Positions 45,301 through 56,227 of a stretch of DNA of 64,000 nt are shown one piece after another. Below the pieces are notes generated by a model. The model was not told the DNA's origin, did no database searches, and saw only the letters and a list, made by a program, of their open reading frames with translations. The stretch comes from Klebsiella aerogenes KCTC 2190 (GTDB lineage Bacteria; Pseudomonadota; Gammaproteobacteria; Enterobacterales; Enterobacteriaceae). A program made the translations under genes and the position numbers. Within the stretch, counting starts at the first letter, position 1. Each line of letters opens with the position of its first letter. The stretch covers positions 1,860,001-1,924,000 of the forward strand of contig NC_015663.1 of NCBI RefSeq assembly GCF_000215745.1, in the 5' to 3' direction.

Positions 45301-48300
45301 TCAGGCCGGATTTTTTCTCTTCCTTAAAGCGCCAGGAGGTATCCGTGTTGGTCGCGGCCACGATATCGACGTTATTACCTGCGTCGAGCGCCACGCTGTT
45401 ATCGCCCACTACGGAGGAGCCTTTCACCAGCAGGTTGTTGCCCGCCTGCACGGTGACGCTGTCGCCGGAAAGCAAGGTACCTGCTTCACGGGTCGCACTG
45501 TCTTCCTCGATGGTGTGAGTCGTTTTCTTGCTAAGAAACCCTTTTTTGGTCTTTGTCTCTTCCCTGTAGTGGTAATCACTTTCCGTCGCCGTGGTCAGGT
45601 TCACATCGCGGCCTGCCGCCACGCCGATATCCCCGCTGGCGGTCACCTGCGCCGCTTCGGCGTTGACGTCGCGTCCGGCGACGATGGTGGTGTTGCCGGA
45701 GCTGGCGATTTCGGTCCCCTGCTGGCGCACGGATTCATCGATAACGGTTTTCTTTTTCGAGTGTGAGCTGCTGCCGGTCACGGACTCTTCCGCCAGCAGA
45801 TTAACGTCGCGCCCGGCCTGGATCCCGACATTCCCTTCCGCCGCGATGCCTGCCGCCTGGCTGGTCACGTCCCGTCCGGCAACCAGCGTTACGTTGTCGC
45901 CCGCTGAAATCGTTGTTCTGTCGGCGCTGCCCTGATGACTTTCACTGCCGCCCGTGCGGCTGGTCTGCCCGCTGTCAGCCGCGTTCAGGTTCAGATCATT
46001 TTCCGCCACCAGCTGCGCGGTTTTACCCGCATTGATAGCGCTCGCCGTCACGTTCAGATCGTTGCCCGCCTGCATTACCGCGTTACCGCCCGCCGTAATG
46101 CTGCTACCCTGATTTGAGGTGGAGGATGTACTGGTGTTTTTCTGGCCCCAAACACCTGATCGGCTGCTGCTGTCGGTTATCTGGTTAGCGGCGATATTGA
46201 TGCTATTGCCGGCATCCATGGCGAGGTCACCGCCCGCGTTTACTTTCGCGCCGGTGATATTGATGTCGTTCGCCGCTGCCATATAAAGACCATCGCTGGC
46301 GCTGATGGAGGCGGTTTGTCCGACATCGGTGCCACTTATGTGGACGCTTTCGCGACGGCTGTCACCGCCCACGCTCCACAGCTGCGTACGGGTGATGTTG
46401 TTGATGCTGCCATCGGTGCTTTCCAGCTGTACCGTCTTACCGCTGATGACGGAGCCGATATTGTTAATATCGGCCAGCGCGCTCAGGTCCAGCCCGCCGC
46501 CAGCCCGGATGAGACCCGCGTTGAGGTTGTTAATGCTGTTGCTGCTGTCGATGGTAAGGCCATTCTGCGCCAGCAGAGCACTGCCGCTGTTGGTAACGTT
46601 ACCGCCCGCTAACTGCACGTTATTGCCGCTAATCACGCTACCGCTCTGCACCGTCACATCTTTTGGCGACAGATAGACTTTTGGCACCATCACCGTCTGT
46701 CCGTTAATCGTGGCGGTTTCATACCAGAGAATACTGTGGTCGAGCGCCGCCACCTGTTCGGCGGTCAACGCCACGCCAAACGTCAGACCGAGCGAGCGTT
46801 GCGCGCTGGCGGCGTTGTCCATCAGGTAACGCATCTGGTCGAGGTCTGACCCCAGCCCATTGATGTAGCGCTGCCCGGTCTGGTTCAGTACATAGTTTGA
46901 CGCATAGCGGGTATCAAACGCCGCGTCGCCAAGGAAGCGGTAATCCTTGTCCGGATTCAGGTTGAGGCGACCAAGCATGTACGAAGAACCGAGGAACTGA
47001 CTGATATCGGTATACTGGCTACCCGTCTCACGTGGGGCCATGCCCGGGTTCATGCCGAGCAGGTTGTACAGGTCGCCAAACAACGACGGATCGAGCTGAC
47101 CCAGACCGTCGAGTTTTGGGTTAACGGTGATGAGATACGGACTGTCCGGATCGGTCGACGGCACAAAGTAGCCATTATTACCGGGAGGCAGTGGGTAGTT
47201 GCCATCCATACCGCCGGGGGCGAGATTTGTGCCTCCGCCAATGGACTGGCCGGCCTCCGGGCTCTGCCAGTCCGGCGTGGTGATGGTAAGCGTACCAGCC
47301 TCATCCAGCGACTGCTGACCGACACTGCCACCGATGTTCTGCATCGATGGCGTATTCAGATCCGGTGCGCTGATGGTGTTGCTGATTTCACCGCCGTGGG
47401 CGGTGGTGTCGGTATTACTGATATTACTGGTGAAATGCGCACTGACATTACCACCCGCCTGAATAACCGCCCGGTACTGCTGGTTGTCAGAGGTGTAGTC
47501 GGTCCAGCTGTCCGCCAGGTTATAGGCAATACCCGAATCCTTATCCTTCTTCATCGCCTTCAGCCACCCCTCTACCGTCTGCCCCGTCGGAAACGGGTCA
47601 TACTTCGTGGTGCAACGTGGTTTGCAACTCCAGACAAACTTTTCCCAGGTGGACCACTTGCCGGCTTCCGCCGATGTGTTGTTGAGTGTCTGGCCGGAGA
47701 GACTGATATCGCCGTTTGCCAGCAGGTAGCTGGATTCATTTGTCAGCGTCCTGGCATTCACCGTCAGGTTGCCCCCGGAGGCAATGCGGGCCGCACCGCC
47801 GTTCGCGGTAACAGTAGTTTCGCGCTGGTTGACCAGTACCGTTTTTTCATCCGAGGTGAAGGTCGGTACCAGCCAGTAATAGGTCGTGCAGTGTCCGCTG
47901 TTCCCGCCATTACATAGGGAATCAGAGGCGATCCCCAGGTTCTCTTTCCCCATAGAGGCAAAGGAGACGTTCAGCTGCGACTGGTCAGTCGGCATAAACT
48001 CCTGGTATGTGGTGTCCACCTTCAGTCCGTCGCGGGTATTCAGCAGATCAGCCGTGTTAATAGTGATATCCCCGTTAACGGTTTCGATGCTACCGGAGCT
48101 ATTAATCACTTCGGCATTCGCCGCGCCGCTGGCGTCTTTCTGCATCACCAGGTTATTGCCTGTCAGCATATCGCCATGCAGGTTCTGGATGCTGTTGGCG
48201 TAAAGGGCGAGATTATTACCCGCATACAGCAGGGCAGTGTTGACGATCGAACCTGTCGCGTTCAGGAGCAGATTGCCCGCCGTGCCGGTAAAACCGTCGA

Positions 48301-51300
48301 GGATGATACTGCCCCGGCTGGTCAGACTGACGTCCCCACCCGCCTGCAGAGTGCCGCTGGCGTTCATGGCAATCTGGCTGCCGGAAAGCGAAGTGGTACC
48401 ACCGCCTGCCGTAAGCTGGCCGTTATTCGTCAGCTTACCCGCCGCGTCCAGGGTAATGCCGTCACCCTGCAGGGTGGCATTGTTGGTGATATCCCCCCGG
48501 GTACTGACAGAAAGCTGTTTGTTCGAGGCCACAATCCCCTGTGACGTCCAGCTGTTGACCAGCTTCAGCGTCAGGTTACCGAGCGCCACAATCTGGCCCG
48601 CGCCGCTGAGGGAGACCGTTTCGGCCAGCAGGTCACCGCCGCTGAACAGTTTGCCATTCTCATTATTGATGGTGCTGGCGTTGATGCTCAGCCCCTGATT
48701 ACCCAGCAGCGTGCCGCCGTTGTTGACGAACTGCGCGTTTACGTTCAGCTGTGCGGCCTGGAAGGTACCGCTGTTGGTCAAACTGTTACCTGTGAGCGTC
48801 GTCTGGTTCGCCGCCAGCACGGTGCCGCTGCTGGCAAACTTCGCCACGTTCAGCACCAGGTTCGTGGCCTGTAGCAAGCCGCTGCCGCTGTAGTCCGGCG
48901 TGGTGAATACCAGGCCACCGCCGGAGAGAATTTTGCCGTCGTTGCGGGCCTGCGTTGCCACGCTGAGCGTGGTTTTACCGTTGCCCTGAATCGTGCCGTC
49001 ATTGGTGAGCGATGGCGCAGTGATGCTGAGCGCATCCTGGCTGAGGATAACGCCGTTCGTCTGGTTGGTGAGTGCGTTCAGCAGAGTGAGCGTCAGAGCG
49101 CTATCGCCCTGAATGCGACCGCTGTTGATCAGTGTGCTGGCGCTGAGTTGGGTATCAGCCCCCTGAAGCTGCCCGCTGTTGCTGATGTTACCGGCTTTCA
49201 GCGCCAGCTTACCGCCAGTCAGCAGTTTGCCCTGCTGCTGCAGGCCGCTATGCAGCGTGACGCTCAGGCCGTTAACACCGCTGATTTCACCGTCGTTGCT
49301 GAGCGAATCCCCTTCCACCTCCAGCGTTTTCGCACTGATTAATCCCTGGTTGCTCAGCGCTTTGCCGGTCAGGCGGGCATCGCCCAGGGCGGTGATTTTG
49401 CTGCCGGTGGCGGCGATAACGTCGCCGCTCAGGGTCAGGGCTAAATCCAGCGCACTCTGAATCGCACCGCTGTTGGTCAGGCTGCTGCCGTCCAGGGCGA
49501 TGTTCTGCCCCTGAAGCCGACCGCGGTTGGTCACGTCTCCTGCGTTCAGCGTCAGCGATTTCTGGCTCAGCAGGTCTCCGCTGTTGGTAAGCCGACCGGT
49601 GCTGTTCAAGGTCAGGCCATTCAGGCCGATAACCGCCCCTCTGTTGTCGATGCTGTTCTGCCGCAGCGAAAGCGTATTGCCCTGAAGCGAGCCATCGCTG
49701 GTAAAGGTTGTTCCGGCGAGCGACAATTCGCCTGATGAGAGGATGCTGCCGTGGTTAGTCAGCACGGGCACGTTCAGCCCGAAATCACCCTGGCTCATCA
49801 GGTCGCCATTGTTGAGCAGAGAGGCGCCCAGCGTAGCGTTAAGATTGCCGGTTGCCAGCAGGGAGCCGTTGTTGGTCCAGCTGGCCGCCTGAGCGGTGAG
49901 GTTCTGCCCCTGCGTGGTCCCGGCGGTATTCAGCGTTTTACCGCTGAGAAAGAGGTCGCCCGCCGTCAGCCAGCGCCCGTTGCTCCCCTGCGAGAGCGTA
50001 TCACCGGCAAGCATCAGCGCCCCGGTTCCCTGCAACAGGCCGTCGCCGTTCAGCGTGGTCGCTTTAACGTTCAACGTGTCAGCAATGATTTTGCCCGGAT
50101 TGCTGAGAGAGTCCGTGCTTAGCGTTAAACCCTTGTCGCTGATGATAAGTCCACTGTTGTGGATGTCCGGAATATCCAGCGTCAGTTTTGCGGCACTGTA
50201 GAGGGTGCTGTTCTGCTGGTTGTCCAGTTTTTGTGTGTTAATCAGCAATGCACTGGCACCCTGGAGCAACCCGCTGTTGGTCAGAGTTTGCGACTGCGTG
50301 TTCAGGGTGGAAGCCACAAGCACGCCGCGGTTGGTCAGTTCTGGCGCGCTGAGGCTGAGCGATGCCGCACTGCTTTTGCCACTGTGGGTGAGTTTTTCAC
50401 GAGCGTTCACTGTCATGTTTTTTAGTGCCGCCTGCGTACCCGCAAGCGCCGCTTCCCGCGCGCTGAGGCTGAGATTATTGCCGCTCTGAAGCTGTGCGCT
50501 CGCCGCAGTCGTGAGCCTGTCGCCCTGAAGCTGAAGATCGCCACCCGCGCTGGTTTCCCCGTCCAGCGTCACTGTTCTGGTATTCAGCGTCATGGCGGCG
50601 TCGCTGTGCGTCACCGAATTTTTGCCGGAGGTCAGGGTCTGCACATTGATCGTCAGCCCTTTACCGCCGGACAGCACGCCGTTCTGCGCGACATCCTGCG
50701 CCTTCAGCACCAGAACATCGTCGCTCACCAGCGAGCCTGTATTGGTCAGCTTCCCGCTGGCGGTGATGTCCGCTTTGCCCTTCGCGCCGCTGCTGCCGCT
50801 TTGGGTAAAATTGTGAGTATTGACGGTCAGATCGCTACCGCTCAGCAGCGAACCGGCGTTGCGGAGCGTAGAGCTGCCCACGCTCAGGGAAGCGCCCTGA
50901 ACAAAGCCGCGGTTATTCAGCGTGCCGGCATTCAGCTGAGCACGGTTATGTGCCAGCAGCCTGCCGTCCTGCGTCAGGGTGTTACTGCTTACCGTCAGGT
51001 TTTGCCCGGCTATCATCTGCCCTTGCGTTTTCAGTGTATCGCTGGCTTTAGCCTCGATATGGCGGGCGGCGTTAATCTGGCTGGCGGCATCCTGGCTGAT
51101 GTTTTTCGCGGTAAGCGTTGCATCACGTCCGGCGGTCAGCTTTTCGCTGGTGTGCGAAATCGCACCATTGGCGGTCAGTACCAGGTCGCCGTCGCTGTTC
51201 AGCGTGCCGTTGCTCAGGATAATGTCGCCCTGGCTGTTCAGCGACATACTGTTGCTGGATTTGTGGTCGCCCGTCAGGGCGAGGCTTCCACCCTTAGCGG

Positions 51301-52195
51301 ACAGTGCCCCGCTGGTAAGGCTGTTATGGACGGTAAGTTTGCCACTGGCATCGAGGGTGATATCACCCTGGCGGGCATTGAGGTCGCCGAGATTTACCCC
51401 AACGCCTTTCTCGGTGGACATCAGATGAATCCGGTTGGCATACATCCCACCCAACGCCCCGGTATCGACAGCCACCACCGGCGCATTTCCTTCCCCGGCT
51501 ATCGGCGTGACGGCCCCGTTGTGATCCACGTGGTTAGCCCCGGCAATGACCTTAAGATCTTTTGCGTGAATGGCGGCGTTGACTTCCGTAGCACGAGCAA
51601 TAATCGACAGCGCATCACCGCCGCTGGCATCAATCCCTTGCCCCTCAATCGTAATACTGCCCTTTTTGACATCCAGCGCCTGTAGGTTTCCGTTTGCATC
51701 AAATACCGGTTTGCCGGTGGTCAGCGTGGTCTGCGGGGTGTTGATAAAGCCGCAGCCGTTACAGGTAATGCCATACGGGTTAGCAACCATCACGTTCGCC
51801 GCTTTCCCGGCCACTTCGGTATAACCATTGAGCTGTGAGCGGTTGCCGCCGGTCACCTCATTAATAATGCCTTTCGCTTCCTGCCCGACCCTCAGGTTAG
51901 GATTGTTCTGGATAAGTCCGCCGAGTTGGGTCTGATTCAGCTTACCCGTGGCGTTATTGAGAATAAGCCCTTCTTTCCCGACGTTGTAGTCCTTAAACTG
52001 GTTATGCGAAATCCCGGCCCCGTTCGGGGTAGTGATGTTCACCACCGGTACGCCGTTGGCAGCCTTGTCCATTGTCGCGCCCCCCTGCGGGGCGATGGCC
52101 GCACCGATCGCGGGCAGCAGTGGCTGCCAGACCAGCAACGCGCTAACCAGGTAACTCAGCAGACGCGATGAGAAACGAACAGAGGGCTGAGACAT
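42344..52195 (-). CDS. cdiA: Contact-dependent growth inhibition effector CdiA
   Basis: The 3283-residue TpsA-type filamentous exoprotein is intact. Visible in order are a signal sequence (about 1-32), the TPS secretion domain (to about 300, with [20 protein letters not shown] and [16 protein letters not shown]), FHA-1 repeats (about 350-1450), a Cys- and Tyr/Pro-rich receptor-binding-type region (about 1500-1830), FHA-2 repeats (about 1850-2700), the pretoxin region ([20 protein letters not shown] near 2770), and VENN at residue 3006. A ~275-residue CT follows, rich in Gly/Ala hydrophobic segments, probably membrane-acting. It is exported by CdiB, 12 bp upstream. The type of CT fits the membrane CdiI. 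Confidence 0.95.
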   Translation of the reverse strand: MSQPSVRFSSRLLSYLVSALLVWQPLLPAIGAAIAPQGGATMDKAANGVPVVNITTPNGAGISHNQFKDYNVGKEGLILNNATGKLNQTQLGGLIQNNPNLRVGQEAKGIINEVTGGNRSQLNGYTEVAGKAANVMVANPYGITCNGCGFINTPQTTLTTGKPVFDANGNLQALDVKKGSITIEGQGIDASGGDALSIIARATEVNAAIHAKDLKVIAGANHVDHNGAVTPIAGEGNAPVVAVDTGALGGMYANRIHLMSTEKGVGVNLGDLNARQGDITLDASGKLTVHNSLTSGALSAKGGSLALTGDHKSSNSMSLNSQGDIILSNGTLNSDGDLVLTANGAISHTSEKLTAGRDATLTAKNISQDAASQINAARHIEAKASDTLKTQGQMIAGQNLTVSSNTLTQDGRLLAHNRAQLNAGTLNNRGFVQGASLSVGSSTLRNAGSLLSGSDLTVNTHNFTQSGSSGAKGKADITASGKLTNTGSLVSDDVLVLKAQDVAQNGVLSGGKGLTINVQTLTSGKNSVTHSDAAMTLNTRTVTLDGETSAGGDLQLQGDRLTTAASAQLQSGNNLSLSAREAALAGTQAALKNMTVNAREKLTHSGKSSAASLSLSAPELTNRGVLVASTLNTQSQTLTNSGLLQGASALLINTQKLDNQQNSTLYSAAKLTLDIPDIHNSGLIISDKGLTLSTDSLSNPGKIIADTLNVKATTLNGDGLLQGTGALMLAGDTLSQGSNGRWLTAGDLFLSGKTLNTAGTTQGQNLTAQAASWTNNGSLLATGNLNATLGASLLNNGDLMSQGDFGLNVPVLTNHGSILSSGELSLAGTTFTSDGSLQGNTLSLRQNSIDNRGAVIGLNGLTLNSTGRLTNSGDLLSQKSLTLNAGDVTNRGRLQGQNIALDGSSLTNSGAIQSALDLALTLSGDVIAATGSKITALGDARLTGKALSNQGLISAKTLEVEGDSLSNDGEISGVNGLSVTLHSGLQQQGKLLTGGKLALKAGNISNSGQLQGADTQLSASTLINSGRIQGDSALTLTLLNALTNQTNGVILSQDALSITAPSLTNDGTIQGNGKTTLSVATQARNDGKILSGGGLVFTTPDYSGSGLLQATNLVLNVAKFASSGTVLAANQTTLTGNSLTNSGTFQAAQLNVNAQFVNNGGTLLGNQGLSINASTINNENGKLFSGGDLLAETVSLSGAGQIVALGNLTLKLVNSWTSQGIVASNKQLSVSTRGDITNNATLQGDGITLDAAGKLTNNGQLTAGGGTTSLSGSQIAMNASGTLQAGGDVSLTSRGSIILDGFTGTAGNLLLNATGSIVNTALLYAGNNLALYANSIQNLHGDMLTGNNLVMQKDASGAANAEVINSSGSIETVNGDITINTADLLNTRDGLKVDTTYQEFMPTDQSQLNVSFASMGKENLGIASDSLCNGGNSGHCTTYYWLVPTFTSDEKTVLVNQRETTVTANGGAARIASGGNLTVNARTLTNESSYLLANGDISLSGQTLNNTSAEAGKWSTWEKFVWSCKPRCTTKYDPFPTGQTVEGWLKAMKKDKDSGIAYNLADSWTDYTSDNQQYRAVIQAGGNVSAHFTSNISNTDTTAHGGEISNTISAPDLNTPSMQNIGGSVGQQSLDEAGTLTITTPDWQSPEAGQSIGGGTNLAPGGMDGNYPLPPGNNGYFVPSTDPDSPYLITVNPKLDGLGQLDPSLFGDLYNLLGMNPGMAPRETGSQYTDISQFLGSSYMLGRLNLNPDKDYRFLGDAAFDTRYASNYVLNQTGQRYINGLGSDLDQMRYLMDNAASAQRSLGLTFGVALTAEQVAALDHSILWYETATINGQTVMVPKVYLSPKDVTVQSGSVISGNNVQLAGGNVTNSGSALLAQNGLTIDSSNSINNLNAGLIRAGGGLDLSALADINNIGSVISGKTVQLESTDGSINNITRTQLWSVGGDSRRESVHISGTDVGQTASISASDGLYMAAANDINITGAKVNAGGDLAMDAGNSINIAANQITDSSSRSGVWGQKNTSTSSTSNQGSSITAGGNAVMQAGNDLNVTASAINAGKTAQLVAENDLNLNAADSGQTSRTGGSESHQGSADRTTISAGDNVTLVAGRDVTSQAAGIAAEGNVGIQAGRDVNLLAEESVTGSSSHSKKKTVIDESVRQQGTEIASSGNTTIVAGRDVNAEAAQVTASGDIGVAAGRDVNLTTATESDYHYREETKTKKGFLSKKTTHTIEEDSATREAGTLLSGDSVTVQAGNNLLVKGSSVVGDNSVALDAGNNVDIVAATNTDTSWRFKEEKKSGLMGTGGIGISIGSSKTTHDLREAGTTQSQSFSTVGSTGGNVVIAAGNQAHIGGADLIAGKDMSLSGSSVIIDPGHDKRTRDETFEQKKSGLTLALSGTVGSAINNAVTAAQDTKEESDGRLKALQATKTVLSGVQAGQAADLTADPNAMGVSLSLTTQKSKSQQHAESDTITGSTLNAGNNLSITANGKGKGPNSGDIVIAGSQVKAGGDTLLDARHDVILSGAANTQQSSGKNSSSGGGVGVSIGAGKGAGISVFANVNAANGKDKGNGTDWTETTIDSGKTVTIKSGNDTVLNGAQVSGNKIVANVGHDLLMSSQQDSNKYDSKQSSVAAGGSFTFGSMTGSGYISASQDKMKSRFDSVAEQTGMFAGDGGFDITADNHTQLDGAVIASTATADKNSLDTGTLGFSDLHNEADFKTQHSGISISGAGSFGDQFKGNMPGGMIAAAGNSGHAEGTTQAAVADATITIRDKDNQKQDVANLSRDTKHANDSISPIFDKEKEQNRLKEIGMISDIGGQMADIARTQGELNALKAAQDKYGPVPADATEEQRQAYLAKLRDTPEYKKEQEKYGTGSDIQRDIQAATAALQGLAGGNLAGALAGASAPELAHLLKSTEDNPAVNAITHAILGGAVAALQGNSAAAGAIGAGGGELAARAIANMLYPNVDKLSEEQKQTVSALASISAGMAGGIATGNTAGAATGAGAGKNAVENNFLGATSSDKLDKAIEKIKNGDKSLATANELIKLENADKRSDALVSKFTKDPSQMSSTERAELAGYLRIYASEMEKTYGPAVAQQLVTGLLSGQDYMKRNPDSEAMSKAQRIMNTWGYHKSNASIGDAPLMFGSSVLGLTVKGMVANAAIGVGVNSAAQLAGKDPFSYVDAIMAGVTAAATTGKGVIISTPINMGGAAIGSSIKGEDPTNSVIGTGLGSVFGGGVGKVISGSMGSTVKEGTSDIISNIGGSITSEAVGNVTKGTLDEADETTKKQ

Positions 52196-52207
52196 GACAA
52201 TAATCCT

Positions 52208-53869
52208 TTAAAACGCAACGGCAACACGATAGTAGATATTGAGATGATCGGGACCAAGCCAGTCCGGATACGCCAACGGAATACCTGCTGTAAGTGAGGT
52301 GGTCAGCCAACGATTCGCCGTGGAGAGACCCGCAGCCGTTCCCCACAGTGTCCCGGAGGCATACGGATCGAGCCGATCAGCGTGCAGCCAGCCACCGTCA
52401 AGCGCAGCAAGGGCGCTAACCTGACCGATCCCGGGCAAGGTAAAGAGGAGGTAATTGAGTTCGTTACGCCAGTACCCGCCGTTGTCGCCTGAAATATACT
52501 GCTCTTTAAAACCGCGCACGGAACTCTCACCCCCCAGCGTCAGTCGTTCGCTGCCGTACAGGCGGTCCGGTGACCACTGCCCGTAAAAACTGCTCAACCA
52601 CCACAGATTTTCAGCCACCGGTCGCTGGAAACTGGCGCTAAGGCTCCACTTGCGGAACTGCGCTTTTGGCAGGTCTCCGTTTTTAGTCCCGTCACGCTCG
52701 GCGCCAAACCAAGGCATTCCACGGGAAAGTGTTGGGTTAAGGGTGGCAACACCACCGGCTATTTTTTGCGTGTGGTTAATGCCGAACAGCAATACGCTCA
52801 GTTTGCGGCTGCTGCTCTTCAGCAACACATCATCAAGGTAGTTATGGTTAATGCGGTAACTGAGTCCGGCGGAAACGCCCGTTTTGATATCGCCATTGCG
52901 AAAAAGGACATGAGAGACGTTAACGCGGTGCGTCTCCGTATCGCCACTGGAACGCCAGAGCCAGCCATGGTTATCAATGGTGCTGAGATAGTTATTCCAG
53001 CTATAGCTGTAATCAAATAGCGTGTAGCCGTACGGTACGCTGACGCCTGCCGCAAAATTCTGCGCGTCTTTTGAATCTGAAAATGCGCTACTGCGTCCGC
53101 CGCTGACAAACCAGCGGTCTGCCAGCCCAAGCAGATTATTTCCCGTTAGTCCGGCATTAATTTGCCCGGTCCCCGTACTTTTCTGACCGCTGTTATCAAA
53201 GCTCACGGAAGCTGAAAGCGGGAATTCCGGCGTAGCCGTCAGTTGTACAATCGACCAGCCCTGCTTATCTCCGGGCAAAATTTCTATCTGTACCGGCGTG
53301 GCGCGGGTTCGATTAATCTGCTCCATCCCTTGCTCAATATCACGCAGGTTCAGAATATTGCCTTCCAGCCCGGAAAAGGTCATTTTCAGCTCATGGCCTG
53401 ACGCGCCCTCCAGGGTGATTTTCTGCAGACGACCTTCAAGTACGGCCAGATGGAGAGCGCCATGGCGCAAATCCTGTTCAACCAGAAACGCACGGCTGGT
53501 AATATACCCGCGGCTGATATACCAGTCCGAGACCGCATCGGTAAGTTGTTGGATACGGCTCATATCCAGGCACTGACCTTGCCAGGACGCGAATAACGAT
53601 TGTTGCTGGCGCAGATTAATCAGCGTTGAACCATCAAGAACAACCCGGTTAATGATAAAACAGGGGCCTTTTGTTGCATCTGAAGCGGAGGGTAACGTTG
53701 TTCGCGGAACCGGAACCGCCCGCTCCAGAGATTCGCGCTGCTGTTGGTTCTGACGCAGTAACTGTTGCTGTTGTTGTTCAATGCTATCGCGATCTGCCGG
53801 GGATAAAAAAACAGCATGGGCGGTCTGGCTGAATGCCAGCAACATGATTGCCGGGTACAGGGGCTTCAT
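52208..53869 (-). CDS. cdiB: CdiB two-partner secretion outer-membrane transporter
   Basis: The 553-residue TpsB/Omp85-type protein has a signal peptide (19 residues, ending AHA), a Gln-rich H1 helix (DSIEQQQQQLLRQNQQQ), POTRA domains (about 75-235) and a 16-strand barrel ending in YYRVAVAF with terminal Phe. It exports CdiA. Conserved VRGFKEQ (loop 6 VRGY/F motif) appears as SSVRGFKEQYISGDNG. It is the first gene of the operon, and an AT-rich promoter region lies upstream (53870-53980). Confidence 0.95.
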   Translation of the reverse strand: MKPLYPAIMLLAFSQTAHAVFLSPADRDSIEQQQQQLLRQNQQQRESLERAVPVPRTTLPSASDATKGPCFIINRVVLDGSTLINLRQQQSLFASWQGQCLDMSRIQQLTDAVSDWYISRGYITSRAFLVEQDLRHGALHLAVLEGRLQKITLEGASGHELKMTFSGLEGNILNLRDIEQGMEQINRTRATPVQIEILPGDKQGWSIVQLTATPEFPLSASVSFDNSGQKSTGTGQINAGLTGNNLLGLADRWFVSGGRSSAFSDSKDAQNFAAGVSVPYGYTLFDYSYSWNNYLSTIDNHGWLWRSSGDTETHRVNVSHVLFRNGDIKTGVSAGLSYRINHNYLDDVLLKSSSRKLSVLLFGINHTQKIAGGVATLNPTLSRGMPWFGAERDGTKNGDLPKAQFRKWSLSASFQRPVAENLWWLSSFYGQWSPDRLYGSERLTLGGESSVRGFKEQYISGDNGGYWRNELNYLLFTLPGIGQVSALAALDGGWLHADRLDPYASGTLWGTAAGLSTANRWLTTSLTAGIPLAYPDWLGPDHLNIYYRVAVAF

Positions 53870-54343
53870 CCGTGTTCTCGTGATTATTAATTTTGCTGTA
53901 AAAATGTAACAATTACCATTGTTATTTGTGTGGATTTAAACACGTTCAGAACAAAATACAAACAGACACAGACGATAAAAAATGAATTTTGGGAATATTC
54001 CTGTATTAAAAAGAAAATTCTTAGGGGGTTATTACTTGTCAAACATCGGTTCACAGCTGGTTAACCGCATGGCGTTTGGGCTGAAGAAAAATGAATATCT
54101 GTTCGGTAGCGAAAGCCTTGATCTGCCTTGTATTACCCGATTTATTGATTGGTTACGGAGTATACCCTCTTCTGCGGTAAATGATTTGACTATGGACCCA
54201 CTACATCAGGCGCTGGTCAATGTTACGAGAAGACGGCAAAAAAAGAGTGAAGTATGGCCGCACCACAGTGTTAATTGCGGCGTGTATAGCTTCATGGGAC
54301 CAGCAAACCCTTAAGGTTTGATAGCCCCAGCTAAAGTATCAAT
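53870..54343. other. cdiBA promoter region and an uncertain ORF
   Basis: 53870-53985 is AT-rich and contains the cdi promoter. From 53982 a plus-strand frame of 110 codons (FLGGYYLSNIGSQLVNRMAF ... TMDPLHQALVNVTRRRQKKS) is open to 54314. It has no clear ribosome-binding site and no family that I recognise. It could be a fragment of an older gene cut by the cdi insertion. I do not call it as a gene. Confidence 0.35.
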
Positions 54344-54525
54344 TTAATCAGTGTACCACTGCCTCATCTCCCTTCTCCCATCCAGATACTGAGCGAGGTT
54401 ATACGTCCCACGATTACTGTTTTTATTCACATGAGCGAGCTGCATCTTGATCCAGGCTGTATTAAAGCCCTGCTCATGCAGGATTTTACTCATTGTGTGC
54501 CGGAATCCATAACCGGTTGCCCTGC
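54344..54525 (-). pseudogene. C-terminal fragment of a P4-type integrase
   Basis: The minus frame reads [20 protein letters not shown], then [20 protein letters not shown] and [14 protein letters not shown]. This holds the H-x-x-R, the second His and the catalytic Tyr (GTYN) of the tyrosine recombinase. The first ~330 residues are lost where IS2-like sequence begins. It marks a former island end. Confidence 0.85.
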
Positions 54526-54536
54526 CAACAAACCTG

Positions 54537-54832
54537 TTTTGTTGCATGACAAACCAGAGCGACCAAAGCGTGAACATAAGGGCAAAATCGCGGTGGCAGA
54601 AAGCGATATGCGCTGGTGTTCAGACGGCTTCGAGTACGGCTGCGACAATGGCGAAAAACTGCGAATAACGTTCGCGCTGGACTGTTGCGACTCTGAGGCC
54701 ATAGACTGGGCAGCAAGCACAGGAGACTATGATAGTTCGATCGTGCAGGATGTGATGCTGAGGTCGATGGAAAAGCGCTTCGGCAACAGGTTGCCTGACA
54801 CAGCGGTGCAGCGGCTGACGGATAACGGTCAG
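54537..54832 (+). mobile_element. IS2-type (IS3 family) transposase OrfB fragment
   Basis: The plus-strand frame contains [55 protein letters not shown] and AVQRLTDNG: the first two catalytic D residues of the OrfB DDE domain. The C-terminal part with the catalytic E is replaced by unrelated sequence (see 54833). No terminal repeats were found. Confidence 0.82.
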
Positions 54833-55100
54833 TGTATAGCCGCTCTCCAGGATATGCCAGATGAGTGGAAAGACCAGTACCGCAAGGATTCGGACGATAT
54901 TCGCAAGCCAGGCCTGAGCATCAGCGATTATGTTCAGCATAACAGGCTGAATTAACCGCTTCCCGTCCTGTTCAGCGGAACACGGGGTTGTCTCATAGAC
55001 AGCTCTGAAGCGTACCACTTAAGATAAGCGACTTATTCCCGGTGCTATTGCAGAAATTACGTGACCAGACAGGAATGGTTGTTACGCATTAGACATGTGG
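54833..55100 (+). repeat. Duplicated segment shared with 21985-22250
   Basis: It is about 90% identical to 21985-22250: the coding end [20 protein letters not shown], then ACACGGGGTTGTCTCATAGA and TTGCAGAAATTACGTGACCA. It ends inside the first ~12 codons of an hha-like gene (GTGACCAGACAGGAATGGTT, VTRQEWLLR), after which the similarity stops. It is a second, truncated hha locus. Confidence 0.75.
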
Positions 55101-55201
55101 TATCGTAGCATTGAAGTCAACCATCTCAGGATCCTGCAGGACGTGATTGGTTGTAATCTGCGTCCCGGATAAGCAGCTCGCCCTTATGGGGTGCGGGTTT
55201 T

Positions 55202-55330
55202 CTAATGTGAGCGCTGAACATATATAATGCAATCTATTCCCGCTTTCTTTGCTCGATAAAGTGCATCATCCGCAGCTGGAATAATAATTAGAGGCGATAG
55301 CTGTGGTAGCTGAGAAAGTGCTGCCAGATG
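55202..55330 (-). pseudogene. 3' remnant of a GGDEF (diguanylate cyclase) gene
   Basis: The minus frame ends PAADDALYRAKKAGIDCIIY then VQRSH and TAG 55202. ADxALYRAKxAGxxxI is the closing signature of GGDEF domains. The 5' part is not present. A loose match to LPQLSPL upstream suggests about 40 codons remain. Confidence 0.65.
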
Positions 55331-55614
55331 GTCTGTTTTCGCTAGCCTCTCTACCTGAGCAGGCAACCAGAAGAAATATCAGGGTGAAAGCGAGTAGTCT
55401 GATAGATTTCATGAAACGACCATGTCTTTACGTTAACCATATTATACGTTTGCGTACAGTCATATTCACGTCAATGAGATTTGTTTATACACCATGAAAT
55501 TTCTATAGTGTACTGATTATAAATATAATTTCAAAATTTGCATAAAAATATATTGAAATTTAAAAAAAATAACGTTATCTTTTAGTACAGTTCGAAGCGA
55601 TGCAAGGAATGTGC
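55331..55614. promoter_or_regulatory. AT-rich region upstream of the 55.6-59.8 kb cluster
   Basis: The region 55490-55600 is very A/T-rich and likely holds the cluster promoter. Nothing coding was seen here. Weak short T runs may bind H-NS. Confidence 0.4.
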
Positions 55615-56187
55615 ATGCCTTTCCTGTTACAAACACCGTCGGCCCTGATTTGGCGAAGGAATGATGTCTTAGGCCATCTTCTCGTTCAGCGCGCGGACTC
55701 GGTTATTATCACAGAAGTGAGTCGGGTTTTAAACTCAGTAATGCTGTATCAACAGCTTATCAGCAATGTTCAGTGGCCGTTGCCTCACTACAATGGTTCA
55801 AAACTGCTGATTCTATTGCAGCCAAAATCTGCTCCAGGTAAAGCGTGTTATATTGCTGCGTTCTCCTTCATAGTTCTCTTTATTAATCGTCTGATTTCCC
55901 ATGTGCGGCTATCACCGCGTTACGGCCGGGAAATGTTCTCCCGTACTGCAAGTGAATTGCTGCGCCTCTCTCATGGCAACCTGAGTCACGCCTCGTTGCC
56001 AAACCGACTTAGCTTTCAAGATATGTCGATAACGGAATCTGCGATGAGTCGGGTAGTATATTGCTCTCTGTTGCGTAATATTTTGCTTACCGGTTCGCAA
56101 CTTTGTCCTTTACGAAGCTGGCTTTTTATTATAATTGGAATCGATACTTGTTCACTCGTAAAAAATCAGCGGACTGTTGATAAATAA
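55615..56187 (+). CDS. Possible RcsA/LuxR-like regulator of the oxoamine cluster
   Basis: The 190-residue frame starts at ATG 55615 (MPFLLQTPSAL), preceded by CAAGGA; upstream ATG codons at 55600 and 55609 have no better signal. Around residues 140-150 the DMSITESAMSRVV stretch resembles the first HTH helix of RcsA/LuxR proteins (LSxTESxMLRM). The expected second half of the HTH (recognition helix) is not recognisable, so the C-terminus may be frameshifted or diverged. It lies 40 bp before the MFS gene, which suggests the same transcript. The call is tentative. Confidence 0.35.
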   Translation: MPFLLQTPSALIWRRNDVLGHLLVQRADSVIITEVSRVLNSVMLYQQLISNVQWPLPHYNGSKLLILLQPKSAPGKACYIAAFSFIVLFINRLISHVRLSPRYGREMFSRTASELLRLSHGNLSHASLPNRLSFQDMSITESAMSRVVYCSLLRNILLTGSQLCPLRSWLFIIIGIDTCSLVKNQRTVDK

Positions 56188-56227
56188 TAATTTCATGATT
56201 TAATTAATCCCAATGGAATAGTTTATT

